Shown here: positions 9,066 through 17,907 of the stretch, in pieces
Position numbering within the stretch: position 1 is the stretch's first letter
Layout: each line of letters begins with the position of its first letter
Origin: Eubacterium sp. 14-2
Lineage (GTDB): Bacteria > Bacillota > Clostridia > Lachnospirales > Lachnospiraceae
Length of the DNA: 64,000 nucleotides
Reading direction: 5' to 3'
Assembly (NCBI RefSeq): GCF_000403845.2
Contig: NZ_KE159568.1
Coordinates: 1,119,633-1,183,632 of the forward strand
Position numbers and translations under genes: made by a program
The notes under the pieces: generated by a model
Told to the model about the DNA's origin: nothing
Seen by the model: only the letters and a program-made list of their open reading frames with translations
The model's database searches: none

Positions 9066-11993
9066 TTATCCCAAAATATAATCCACATACTCCTGTCTGG
9101 CATCATTCACAATATTTTCCAGCGTTTCCCCTATCCACTTTTCCTTCCGGGCATTCATAATCTTTTCACATATTCGGTAAAACATAACATAATATGCATT
9201 TCCCTGTTCCGGAAAAGTATGAAATAACTCTCCGGCAGTATATACTTCTCCTCCCTGTTCCTTCCAGACAACTCTTCCTGCCAGATACCATTCCACCACA
9301 CAGAGATAAGTGATGATATCCAGACAAAAATCTATGGCCTCCTCCAGCCTTTCTTCCGGTATGCAGACCGCCACGCTTTTCAGTATTCTGTGATAAGGCA
9401 GGGTATAATTTTCATAAATTCTGCTTTGTTCTTCAGATTCCCTGTTTTGCTCTGTCCTGTCCAGAACATTCTTTACATTTCTGGCAAAATTCAGGATTCG
9501 GTTATTGAATACTCTCTGCCCACCCATAAATTCCTGCTCAATCATTTTCCGATACACTTCATAACCTTCTGCCTCTGAATTACTGACCTGTTTCATGCTT
9601 TCAAAATATTCTTCTTCATCCAGTATTTCCACCAGATTATAATACTTCCTGTACTGGTACTCGATACTATCCTTCAGTTCTTCCATATATTCTTCTACCA
9701 CACCAATATCGCCCACATTTCTCAGAAGTCCTGTCAGGGCCTTTGCCGTATTCTCTGAGCAGTAATATACCATATCATCAAGGGTTATATCTTCTACCAT
9801 CTCCGGATTTTCACTGCTTTCCAGTTTCAGCTGAATCAGCATTTCCTTACACTTTTCGTACACATCTCCCAGGTATATATAATGGTTATGGGACTCTGTC
9901 TGAAACATCACTTCTTCTAAAAAAATCTTTCTTTTTCCTTCCTGCCACACAATACCGTTTCTGAGCTGCCTGTATGTACGAAGTTTTCTGCGGCAGATAA
10001 AATCTTCTATTTCCGCCCTCACATCTTTTCTCACTGTGGCTACAAAATCAAGCTCCAGTTCTTTTGACATAATATCTGTCTTAAGAGACAGTTCCGAACC
10101 AAAAATATAAACATTTTCACAGGCCATGGAAACAATTGCCAGAATATTTTCAAACCATTCCCTTTCTCTGTAGAACAGTTTCTTCACCACACTCCGGTTT
10201 CCTTTCCATTGCTTTCGGTCAAAACAGTGCAGATAATCATATACATCCCCGGCATTGTTTCGCTCAAATTTATAGAGCCTGCCGATTTCCCGAAACAAAT
10301 CTTCATAATGTCCCAGAAAATCCTGCATATTCATATCGGTCCGAATCATTTTACGATTGGAAAACACCCGCCTGTTAATAAATCCTGACAACTCATTCTG
10401 GGCATAATATTTCTGCCGGCCGGGACAGACAGAAATCTTTACTTTTTCATTCAGCAGCAGCAGAACCCTGTCCAGAAAAAATCCCAGTGCATACAAGGCT
10501 ATGGCCATATCCATAAAAGCCTTTTTCTTTTCCCCGTAACCGCCTGCTCGCTCATTCTCATGGTCCATATTTTCTCCGTAAAACTCTGGTATATAACGGT
10601 AATTTATGTACATGTCCCATTGATTATACTGATACAGCAGAAATTTATCTGTAAATTCCTCTTCTTCTCCAATTTTATCAAATTTTTCTGTATTGGACCG
10701 CAAAATCAGATAAACAAACTGTTTCATGGACTCATATAAATCCTTTATATACATCTGCCTGGTTTTCTTTTCCTCCCGGACCTGTTCTGACAGACGCAGC
10801 ACGCCTTCCAGAAATTGCCGCATAATATGATAGGCATTTCCCATCTGTCTGGATGAGTTTCCAATAAACTGGAAATAAAAGGCAATCTCGCTGTCTGTAA
10901 TATCCGGCCTTCTGCCGTCAAAATACAGCTGGCTGATTAAATCTTTCACAGCCATGTTCAGGGATACATCACCAACTATTATAAAATTTTCTTTTTCTGA
11001 TATGCGGCTGAATTCTTTCAGATAATAGCGTGTTGAAGTAGGCAAAATCTTCAGCAAATATGCCCGTGCACTCTCATAATCTCTGTAATTGATGTCTACC
11101 TGTTCCCATCCGGTAAGCCAGCCGTTATTCACACTGTTTTTTTCCAGATATATCTGCCATTCTTTCGGCAGCTTTCTCATTCGGTTTGTGATATTTATCT
11201 CAGTCACTTCCATAATCTGATTTTCATCTGCTGTAATAATCACAATAATATTGGGATGGGCCAGATATTTTGTGACTACAGAAAACAGATTATTCACCCG
11301 TTCCGGAGCCAGATCCACATCATCAAAGAAAAAATAGATCATGGAATTCTCATTATCTTCTTCCTGTACTCTGTTATTTTTCCGTAGCGTCTCGGCAAGC
11401 TCTGTCCAGAATTCTGTCAATTCCCTGGCAAAAGAAAAGGCATTCTGTGCCTGACGCTCGGAATTACTGACTACCTCATAAAAAGAGTGTTCCGAATTGG
11501 GATTATATTTCACGGAAAAACTCAGTTCACAGATTTTTTTCAATTTTTTTCTCAGGTTCTCTGTATATTCCACGTGACATCTCTGTGCATAATCCATTTC
11601 CTGCTTTTCTTCCAGATGCTCCAGTTTCTCACTGATTACTGCCAGTACCCAGTCTAAAATATCGCACTCTTCCGGTATGATTTCCGGCATAATAACAGGA
11701 AGTACCAGATCCCCCTTGTATTCGTCCTCTATCCTCTTACTTAAGGTATAGAGCACGGATGTTTTTCCTGTTCCTCTTTCTCCTAAAACAGAAAAGACAT
11801 TATCATACATAAGTGTATCCTGATAACGTCTTTTCTGTATAGATTTAATATTCACTTTCCGATAATCCTCAATTTTACGCCACAGGTCGTCAAACCCAGG
11901 AAAAGTATTGTGCAACTGTACATCGCTCAATAACTTTATACCTACTTTATGCGTAACTTCCTTCGTCTCCTTTGCTCCCTCTGTCTCCCTCAT
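9066..11993 (-). CDS. rdrA: RADAR AAA+ ATPase RdrA
   Basis: The ATG at 11991-11993 is preferred over an upstream in-frame ATG (12036-12038) because AGGAGG precedes it at 6-7 bases and the longer form would overlap the previous gene. The resulting 975-residue protein has a Walker A motif GERGTGKTS (about 71-79) and a Walker B FFFDDVD (Asp224, Asp225), followed by a sensor-like stretch NIIVIITADENQ. The remaining ~700 residues are helical with no motif I recognise. Size, architecture and position directly before the giant deaminase match RdrA. RdrA forms a ring that binds RdrB and is needed for defence. Confidence 0.84.
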   Translation of the reverse strand: MRETEGAKETKEVTHKVGIKLLSDVQLHNTFPGFDDLWRKIEDYRKVNIKSIQKRRYQDTLMYDNVFSVLGERGTGKTSVLYTLSKRIEDEYKGDLVLPVIMPEIIPEECDILDWVLAVISEKLEHLEEKQEMDYAQRCHVEYTENLRKKLKKICELSFSVKYNPNSEHSFYEVVSNSERQAQNAFSFARELTEFWTELAETLRKNNRVQEEDNENSMIYFFFDDVDLAPERVNNLFSVVTKYLAHPNIIVIITADENQIMEVTEINITNRMRKLPKEWQIYLEKNSVNNGWLTGWEQVDINYRDYESARAYLLKILPTSTRYYLKEFSRISEKENFIIVGDVSLNMAVKDLISQLYFDGRRPDITDSEIAFYFQFIGNSSRQMGNAYHIMRQFLEGVLRLSEQVREEKKTRQMYIKDLYESMKQFVYLILRSNTEKFDKIGEEEEFTDKFLLYQYNQWDMYINYRYIPEFYGENMDHENERAGGYGEKKKAFMDMAIALYALGFFLDRVLLLLNEKVKISVCPGRQKYYAQNELSGFINRRVFSNRKMIRTDMNMQDFLGHYEDLFREIGRLYKFERNNAGDVYDYLHCFDRKQWKGNRSVVKKLFYREREWFENILAIVSMACENVYIFGSELSLKTDIMSKELELDFVATVRKDVRAEIEDFICRRKLRTYRQLRNGIVWQEGKRKIFLEEVMFQTESHNHYIYLGDVYEKCKEMLIQLKLESSENPEMVEDITLDDMVYYCSENTAKALTGLLRNVGDIGVVEEYMEELKDSIEYQYRKYYNLVEILDEEEYFESMKQVSNSEAEGYEVYRKMIEQEFMGGQRVFNNRILNFARNVKNVLDRTEQNRESEEQSRIYENYTLPYHRILKSVAVCIPEERLEEAIDFCLDIITYLCVVEWYLAGRVVWKEQGGEVYTAGELFHTFPEQGNAYYVMFYRICEKIMNARKEKWIGETLENIVNDARQEYVDYILG

Positions 11994-12018
11994 ATTTATC
12001 CTCCTCATGTACATTGTC

Positions 12019-12243
12019 TCATTTCGAAAGTAATTCATACGGCGATAAAATACTGTCCAACATTGTAATACCCTTTAACTCTTCTTCCACACTTCCTGGT
12101 CCAGGTCTTCGTACTGAAAAACGCTTTCTTTTTTCCTGCTGCTCTATTTCCCTGGAAATCCTTGTAATGCTGCGCTCAAATTTATCAATGGAAATACCTT
12201 CTGATATATTCCTTCCTGTTTCTGTATATGTGATTTTTGCCAT
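12019..12243 (-). CDS. Unknown 74-residue protein, first gene of RADAR-like operon
   Basis: The ATG at 12241-12243 is chosen because an AAGGGGG site precedes it; an upstream in-frame extension would overlap the promoter. The product is small, basic and probably helical in its middle (IDKFERSITRISREIEQQEKRKR), with a C-terminal segment ending SILSPYELLSK. It has no membrane segment, so it is not one of the membrane accessory proteins (SLATT or Csx27 type) reported with some RADAR systems. Its stop is 25 bases from the rdrA start, and it is the first gene after the promoter. I do not recognise a family. Confidence 0.7.
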   Translation of the reverse strand: MAKITYTETGRNISEGISIDKFERSITRISREIEQQEKRKRFSVRRPGPGSVEEELKGITMLDSILSPYELLSK

Positions 12244-12295
12244 TGTACAACCCCCTTTCATTTCATTTTCCAGAGGAAAATGGAGCTTCGTTTTT

Positions 12296-12324
12296 ATTCT
12301 AACACAATTCTGCCCCATATTCAA
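12296..12324 (-). promoter_or_regulatory. Sigma-A promoter of RADAR-like operon
   Basis: On the minus strand, TTGAAT (12319-12324) and TAGAAT (12296-12301) are separated by exactly 17 bases, about 50 bases upstream of the 74-residue gene. A short inverted repeat, ACAATT...AATTGT, straddles the spacer and could be an operator; that is speculative. Confidence 0.62.
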
Positions 12325-12343
12325 TTGTAACATGCATTTTATT

Positions 12344-13534
12344 CTAATGTACCAGCCGCATCATCTGGCGAATCCGTATCTCCAGAGAATACTTTTCTTT
12401 TGCCTTCTCATACCCGTTTCGGGCAATTTCCGCCCGCTCCTCTTCATGCTCCAGATAATACCTGATTTTGTCAGTCAGTTCCTTTTCACTGGCATAGATT
12501 TCCAGGTCTTTTCCAATCTCAAAATACTCCGGTATTTCGCTCTGGTAATTGGTCAGCAGAAACCCGCCCGCTCCCAGAATATCCCAGAATCGCAGAGGCA
12601 GTCCGGTTCTTATGGGTTTGGATGTGAAATTCAGATTGATTCTGGAGAGATGAAAAATTTTCGGCATGGCTGTGGCAGCGCTGGCAATCCCCCGGTAGCT
12701 GGCGCGGGGCAGTACACTGAAATCACTGGATGTATACAAATCCAGTTCAAATTCTTCCGACACTCGTTTCAGCAGGCGGAGTCTCTCCTGCTCTGTTACC
12801 TTGCTGCCCAGATACAGATGAGCCATGGCCGCCTGCTCATTGTGCTCCGCCCGCTCCGGAAACTGGTAAAAGGGCACTTTTTCTTTGAAAGCCTGCAGAA
12901 TTTCCTCTGTAATACATTCCTCTAAAAAATTATATCCATAGACTTTCACCTGTGCTTCTGTTACACCGTCCAGATAGCCTTTGAGGTAACTCTCTTCCTG
13001 CAGGTAATTGTAAGGACATTTCTCCGTATAGAGAGAGCCTACAAAAGACACTTCCGCAGCATATTTTTCTCTGTCCTGTCTGGTAATGTGTTCCAACAAA
13101 CTGTCCAGACGAACATAATCCGCTCCCAGAGGCAGATAAAAAATCTTTTTGGGATTCTCAGAACGAAATTCCTCATACAGCGCATAGTCAAACAGAAAAA
13201 TACGGTTCCAGGAGTTGCGGACAGAATGAGAATACAGCTCCATGGCCGGACAGTCCACCACCCAGCTTACATATGGTATATGGAAAATATTGCATACTTC
13301 TGAAATCACGGGAAAGAAACTGACGCTGAATACCATCTGGTATTCCTGCTTTTTCAAGGCTGCACTGACAAGATTCATCTGGCCTCTTGCCCCCAGCTTT
13401 TTATTCTTCATTTCTTCCGTGACTTCTGTTACTTTATGGTCAAGCCGGGTCAGAACCCCAAGAATATCCGGCTCACAAATACTGTTGTATCGGTAAAATA
13501 ATATATTCATATCATCATCTGTTTCATTACACAT
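12344..13534 (-). CDS. CgeB/DUF3880-type glycosyltransferase
   Basis: The 396-residue protein has a CgeB-like layout. The N-terminal Rossmann half includes PYVSWVVDCPAMELYSHS, and the C-terminal group-1-like half has the nucleotide-sugar-binding stretch GLPLRFWDILGAGGFLLTNY and a final segment with EIARNGYEKAKEKYSLEIRI. These proteins occur in spore-coat and flagellar glycan loci. It is the last gene of the legionaminic acid operon and overlaps legB by 8 bases. A second in-frame ATG at 13508-13510 is an equally likely start, since neither has a clear ribosome binding site. Acceptor and donor cannot be deduced. Confidence 0.75.
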   Translation of the reverse strand: MCNETDDDMNILFYRYNSICEPDILGVLTRLDHKVTEVTEEMKNKKLGARGQMNLVSAALKKQEYQMVFSVSFFPVISEVCNIFHIPYVSWVVDCPAMELYSHSVRNSWNRIFLFDYALYEEFRSENPKKIFYLPLGADYVRLDSLLEHITRQDREKYAAEVSFVGSLYTEKCPYNYLQEESYLKGYLDGVTEAQVKVYGYNFLEECITEEILQAFKEKVPFYQFPERAEHNEQAAMAHLYLGSKVTEQERLRLLKRVSEEFELDLYTSSDFSVLPRASYRGIASAATAMPKIFHLSRINLNFTSKPIRTGLPLRFWDILGAGGFLLTNYQSEIPEYFEIGKDLEIYASEKELTDKIRYYLEHEEERAEIARNGYEKAKEKYSLEIRIRQMMRLVH

Positions 13535-14507
13535 TGTAAATGTCCGCTTTATAGGCGTTCATGTTATGCCGCATCCAGTCTATGGTTTCCTCTATCCCCT
13601 GTGCAAAGGTATACTGCTGTTTCCAGTCTGTCAGAGCCTGAATCTTTGTATTATCCCCCAGAAGCCTGTTCACTTCACTTTTTTCCGGGCGCAGACGCTG
13701 TTCATCACATACAATTTCCGCATGGGGATTAATCTGAGAAATAATTTCCCGTGCCAGTTCTCCGATGGAAATTTCCTGCCGGGTTGCAATATTAATTTCT
13801 TCCCCGATGGTTTTATCTGACTCTGCAATGGCGATAAATCCTGCCGCCGTATCTTTCACATAATTAAAGTCTCTGGTAGGAGTCAGGGAGCCTAACTTTA
13901 TCTCTTCCTTTCCGGCCAGAAGCTGGGAAATAATAGCTGGTATTACTGCTCTTGCAGACTGTCTGGGCCCAAAGGTGTTAAAAGGACGCACAATGGAAAC
14001 CGGCATCCGGAAACTGCGGTAAAAGCTCTCTGCCAGCCTGTCCGCTCCGATTTTCGTGGCAGAATAAGGGGACTGGCCCTGATAGGGATGTTTTTCATCA
14101 ATGGGTACATACTGAGCCGTTCCGTACACTTCAGAGGTGGATGTCACCAGCACCCGTCCGGTTTCCAGCTGGCGGGCCGCCTGAAGTACATTTAACGTCC
14201 CTTTAATATTGGTATCCACATAAGAGTCCGGAGAATGATAGCTGAAAGGAATGGCAATCAGTGCAGCCAGATGAAAGACTGCGTCCATTCCTTCCATGGC
14301 TTCCCGCACTCCGTTGGGATCCCGGATATCACCGGTAAATACTTCAATTTCTTTTAATTTCTCCGGAGGAAGCGTGTCCAGCCACCCCCAGGTATTAAAA
14401 GAATTATAATAAGCAAAGGCTTTTACTTCATAGCCTTTTTCCAGCAAACTTTCTGTAAGATGGCTTCCGATAAACCCATCCGCTCCTGTTACCAGCACTT
14501 TTTTCAT
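13527..14507 (-). CDS. legB: NAD-dependent 4,6-dehydratase LegB (legionaminic acid pathway)
   Basis: The 326-residue extended short-chain dehydrogenase has the nucleotide motif VTGADGFIGSHL (residues 5-16), the LegB-typical YYNSFNTWGWLD, catalytic TSTSEVYG and YSATK (about 128-155), and RPFNTFGPRQSARAVIP. LegB dehydrates GDP-GlcNAc to the 4-keto-6-deoxy intermediate at the start of CMP-legionaminic acid synthesis. It is directly downstream of ptmE, which supplies the GDP-hexosamine. The ATG follows an AAAGGA site. Confidence 0.87.
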   Translation of the reverse strand: MKKVLVTGADGFIGSHLTESLLEKGYEVKAFAYYNSFNTWGWLDTLPPEKLKEIEVFTGDIRDPNGVREAMEGMDAVFHLAALIAIPFSYHSPDSYVDTNIKGTLNVLQAARQLETGRVLVTSTSEVYGTAQYVPIDEKHPYQGQSPYSATKIGADRLAESFYRSFRMPVSIVRPFNTFGPRQSARAVIPAIISQLLAGKEEIKLGSLTPTRDFNYVKDTAAGFIAIAESDKTIGEEINIATRQEISIGELAREIISQINPHAEIVCDEQRLRPEKSEVNRLLGDNTKIQALTDWKQQYTFAQGIEETIDWMRHNMNAYKADIYNV

Positions 14508-14543
14508 AACAGTATCCTTTCTGTTCCGATTTCAGCTTCTGCT

Positions 14544-15620
14544 TTACTCTGATTTTAGATTCAGTTTCTGCTCCATACGATGCATTTCCTCAAACTCTCC
14601 CATATCCAGGAAGGAATCCTCACTGATGGGATACATGCCCACCCTGCGGTCTTCTTTCAGCAGGCGGTCTGTCAGATCCGTCATGTGGAAAAACGTATCT
14701 TTGGGTATTTCCTGAAGAAGTTCCGGGCTCAGAATATACATACCTGTATTTACAAAATAGGAAATTTTCGGTTTTTCTTCCATGGCTCTGATTCGGCCGT
14801 TCTCACTGGAATGAACCACTCCGTAAGGCACAATGATGTTTTTCAGGGCTGTTACAATGGTGAGTTCATTTCCTGCTTTCTGATGATACTCATAGATATC
14901 GGCATAATCTGCATGAATCAGAATATCGCAGTTTGTCACAATAAACGGTCCGGAAAATTTCCCTTCCAGGAGGGTAAGGCTTCCCGCAGTTCCCAGGGGT
15001 TTGTTTTCTTCCACATAATGCAGGGGAAAGTCAGCAATGCTCTCGGAAAAATATGATTTTATCATGCTTTTTCGATAATTTACCGTCACATGAAAATCCT
15101 TTATTCCGTATGTACGAAATTCATTGATAATACGCTCCATAATGGGAATATCCCCGATGGGAATCAGAGGTTTTGGCAAAATCTTTGTATATGGATAAAG
15201 ACGTGTTCCCTTTCCGCCTGCCATAATCACCACAGGAACCTCTTTCAGGGTATCCCGCTCCTTAATTTTTTCGCCGATTATTTTTTCCTCTTTGAAAATA
15301 ATATCAATGATCCGGTATTCTGTGGTCACCACCGGCAGGGCAGTGATTACATATTTTTCTATAAATTCCTGCGCTCTGTTTCTTTCTTTACAGTAAATAA
15401 TTTTGGGATTTTTATTCATGATCCGCCAGATTTCTTCCTGCAGATTTCCGGTTCTGATCAGCCACCTGCGGATATCTCCGTCAGTGATGACCCCGGCCAG
15501 CTTTTCTTCCTCATCTGTTACAAATAAAATTCCCTTTGTATTCAAATCAATTTTCTGCATGGCTTCCACCACAGTAGCGGTCCCGGCTATGAGAAAATCA
15601 TAAAGTTCCTCCTGTTTCAT
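14544..15620 (-). CDS. ptmE: Glucosamine-1-phosphate guanylyltransferase-like PtmE (CBS + nucleotidyltransferase)
   Basis: The 358-residue protein has two tandem CBS repeats (about 1-115) followed by a nucleotidyltransferase domain. The domain has the signature VIMAGGKGTRLYPYTKILPK (about 130-150) and the metal site NCDIL. This fusion matches PtmE of Campylobacter jejuni, which makes GDP-glucosamine for the legionaminic acid pathway. The ATG has AGGAGG upstream. It lies between legF and legB, as expected for a legionaminic acid cluster. Confidence 0.85.
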   Translation of the reverse strand: MKQEELYDFLIAGTATVVEAMQKIDLNTKGILFVTDEEEKLAGVITDGDIRRWLIRTGNLQEEIWRIMNKNPKIIYCKERNRAQEFIEKYVITALPVVTTEYRIIDIIFKEEKIIGEKIKERDTLKEVPVVIMAGGKGTRLYPYTKILPKPLIPIGDIPIMERIINEFRTYGIKDFHVTVNYRKSMIKSYFSESIADFPLHYVEENKPLGTAGSLTLLEGKFSGPFIVTNCDILIHADYADIYEYHQKAGNELTIVTALKNIIVPYGVVHSSENGRIRAMEEKPKISYFVNTGMYILSPELLQEIPKDTFFHMTDLTDRLLKEDRRVGMYPISEDSFLDMGEFEEMHRMEQKLNLKSE

Positions 15621-15656
15621 CGGGAAAAACCTCCTGTTTCCTGTGCTGTCTTCCTG

Positions 15657-15943
15657 TCAGCAATCTTTGTCAAATATCTGTTCCTTATCCTCAGGGCACA
15701 TTACTTCACAGTCCTTTTTGTAAAATGCAACGGCATATTTTCTGATCTGTCTGTACCCGTCTTCTGCCAGTTCTTTTGCATAACCTCTTTCATCAATCTG
15801 CCGAAGGCCTTTTTCACAGGCTTCTTTCAGCCCGTCAATTGTCTCTGCTATTTTCAGCTCAAATATTATGGCAAATCCATGCCGGCTGGGAGAGCGCATA
15901 ATAATATCAGCCCTGCCATTTCCTCCGTTAAATCTTTCAAAGG
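15657..15943 (-). pseudogene. C-terminal remnant of an AAA-ATPase/PD-(D/E)XK nuclease-like gene
   Basis: An open stretch continues in frame upstream of the first ATG (15897-15899) and reads NGRADIIM, then AIIFELKIAE, then GLRQIDERGYAKEL and QIRKYAVAFYKKDCEV. This is the C-terminal nuclease domain of the AAA-ATPase-like/PD-(D/E)XK family that is abundant in Lachnospiraceae and Bacteroides. The ATPase half is absent: the reading frame runs into the legF stop region. It therefore looks like a decayed fragment between legF and ptmE. The family assignment is from motif pattern only. Confidence 0.66.
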
Positions 15944-16744
15944 TTACAGGTGCAGGATATGCCCCAGCAAAAACTCTGCCATTGCAAAATCCAGTTCATC
16001 ATCAATATCAATGGAATGTTCTTTTGACATAATACAGGCATAGCCCCGTTCTCCGTAAAGGGTTCCCTTTTTCAGCAAAAGGGGCACCGACACAATATAA
16101 ACTGCCCCGTTAATCCGGTAATAGCTGGAGAGCTTCTGTCTGGGGCCATTGGCATCTTCCCGGATAAATCCCTTCAGACAGCCATCTTCCGGCAGTGTGT
16201 TGCTCCACAGAGGAGAATGCTCCACTTCACATACTCCCACCACACTGTCCGCCTGTTTCTCTTCCAGTATCCGATAAGCAGACCGGATATCCTGACAGGT
16301 GCGCAGGGGGGATGTGGGCTGAAGCACCGCAAGGGTATCAAACTCTTTTCCCAGTTTCTCATATTCCTGTAATACAAAGCGCATGGCATCCCAGGTAGTG
16401 GCTGTGTCAGAGGACAGTTCCCGGCTCCTCAGAAAGGGAACATCCGCTCCGTATTTTTGTGCTGTCTTCGCATAATCGGGGCTGTCGGTGGACACATGCA
16501 CACAGTCAAACAGCCCTGATTCCAGCGCCGCCTCTATACTGTATGCCATCAGAGGTTTTCCGTTTAAGGGTTTTATATTTTTATCCCTTAATCCTTTGGA
16601 GCCGCTGCGGGCCGGAATAACTGCGATATGTTTCACAGACCGCTGCGGGCCGGACTGACTGCTGTTTTTCACTGGCTCCTGCAGGCCGGACTGACTGCTG
16701 CTTTTCACTGGCTCCTGCAGGCCGGACTGACTGCTGTTTTTCAT
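15944..16744 (-). CDS. legF: CMP-legionaminic acid synthetase LegF
   Basis: The cytidylyltransferase core begins at about residue 38 with IAVIPARSGSKGLRDKNIK, followed by LQPTSPLRT and the C-terminal SIDIDDELDFAMAE, all typical of CMP-sialic/legionaminic acid synthetases. It activates legionaminic acid with CTP for the flagellin transferase. The first 36 residues are three near-identical 12-residue units (SSQSGLQEPVK-type) made by a 36-bp tandem repeat, an extension homologues do not normally have. The ATG overlaps the legG stop (ATGA), suggesting translational coupling; an internal GTG just before the core is an alternative start. Confidence 0.88.
   Translation of the reverse strand: MKNSSQSGLQEPVKSSSQSGLQEPVKNSSQSGPQRSVKHIAVIPARSGSKGLRDKNIKPLNGKPLMAYSIEAALESGLFDCVHVSTDSPDYAKTAQKYGADVPFLRSRELSSDTATTWDAMRFVLQEYEKLGKEFDTLAVLQPTSPLRTCQDIRSAYRILEEKQADSVVGVCEVEHSPLWSNTLPEDGCLKGFIREDANGPRQKLSSYYRINGAVYIVSVPLLLKKGTLYGERGYACIMSKEHSIDIDDELDFAMAEFLLGHILHL
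16636..16743 (-). repeat. Three-copy 36-bp tandem repeat at the 5' end of legF
   Basis: The marker GGCCGG recurs at 16648, 16684 and 16720, exactly 36 bases apart. On the coding strand each unit contains AGGAG, a start-like codon (GTG; ATG in the first copy) and AAAARCAGCAGTCAGTCCGG. Each unit therefore repeats a ribosome binding site and start. Copy number changes would keep the reading frame. Confidence 0.9.
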
Positions 16745-17907
16745 ATGCTCCTCCAGGGTATGTCATAAAATGTTTTCTTTAAATTTATCGGCTCATTTTC
16801 CAGAAAATCTTTTATTATCCGGGCAATCTGTTCTGATGTGGTTCCGTCTCCATAAGGGTTGTCATATATTCCGGTTTTCATATCCATGGCCTGCGCCATG
16901 GCCTTTTGAATGGCCTTGCGATCCGGCTCACAGTTTATGATACTCTCTGCCATAATCCTGCCTTTCTGCCGGTCCCCGATATTGACGGTGGGAATCCCGA
17001 AAGCGGGAACTTCAATGATTCCGCTGGAAGAATTTCCAAGAACAAATCTGGCATATTTTACAGCGCTCAGATAGCGTTTCATGCCAAGAGAGGCCACCAG
17101 TTTCATATTGGAGTGCTTCGTAATTTCCCCCTCCATAAATCGGTTGATTGCTTCCCCTCCGGCATCTGCATTGGCCTTTGTAATCAGATAAAAAATATCT
17201 GTCCGGGACTCCATGGCCCAAAACAGCTCTTTTACCTGGCTTTCTCCTTCCCCCGGCCCCAGAGTGACCGGATGAAACGTAACCACCGCATATTCCTGAT
17301 CTGCCGGAAATCCTGCCTGATCTGCCAGTTCTTCCCGGCTCAGAAGTTTTTCTTTTAATATATTTTCCACACCCAGGGCTCCCACATTAAACACCCGCTG
17401 CGGTTCTTCTCCCATCTGGATGATTCTCCTGCGGTATTCTTCCGCGGAAGCAAAGTGCAGATAACTCATTTTCGTAACCGCATGGCGGATATTATCATCA
17501 ACAGCTCCCTGGGTCAGCTCGCCTCCGTGAATATGAGCTATGGGTATCTGTTCATTCGTGGCCGCTGTACAAAAGGCCAGAATTTCTGTACGATCTCCCA
17601 GAACCACCAGTAAATCCGGTTTTTCTTCCTGAAAATACCGGCCGAATTCCAACAGTGCACATGCCTGGGTCCTGGTAATATCATAGCTGGTATTTCCCTC
17701 TGCATGTATGGGAATTCTGGCTGAAATTTCCATTCCGTCCTGCTCAATTTCCCGGCAGGTATACCCCTGGCTTTCCATCAGATGGGCACCCGTAACCACC
17801 AGATTTGTCTCCAGTTCTGATAAAGATTTTAATTTCCGTATCAATGGTTTTAAAATACCATACTCTGCTCTGGTGGCAGTTATGATACAGACTTTCTTTT
17901 TTTTCAT
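16741..17907 (-). CDS. legG: GDP/UDP-sugar 2-epimerase (hydrolysing) LegG/NeuC family
   Basis: The ATG at 17905-17907 is chosen because it overlaps the legI stop as ATGA and homologues start at KKVCIITATRAEYG. The 388-residue product has the NeuC-family TRAEYG motif, GDRTEILAF, IAHIHGGELTQGAVDD and VLGNSSSGIIE. The enzyme hydrolyses the NDP group and inverts C2, giving 2,4-diacetamido-2,4,6-trideoxymannose in the legionaminic route. With legB and ptmE present, a GDP-linked substrate is more likely than UDP-GlcNAc. Confidence 0.88.
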   Translation of the reverse strand: MKKKKVCIITATRAEYGILKPLIRKLKSLSELETNLVVTGAHLMESQGYTCREIEQDGMEISARIPIHAEGNTSYDITRTQACALLEFGRYFQEEKPDLLVVLGDRTEILAFCTAATNEQIPIAHIHGGELTQGAVDDNIRHAVTKMSYLHFASAEEYRRRIIQMGEEPQRVFNVGALGVENILKEKLLSREELADQAGFPADQEYAVVTFHPVTLGPGEGESQVKELFWAMESRTDIFYLITKANADAGGEAINRFMEGEITKHSNMKLVASLGMKRYLSAVKYARFVLGNSSSGIIEVPAFGIPTVNIGDRQKGRIMAESIINCEPDRKAIQKAMAQAMDMKTGIYDNPYGDGTTSEQIARIIKDFLENEPINLKKTFYDIPWRSI

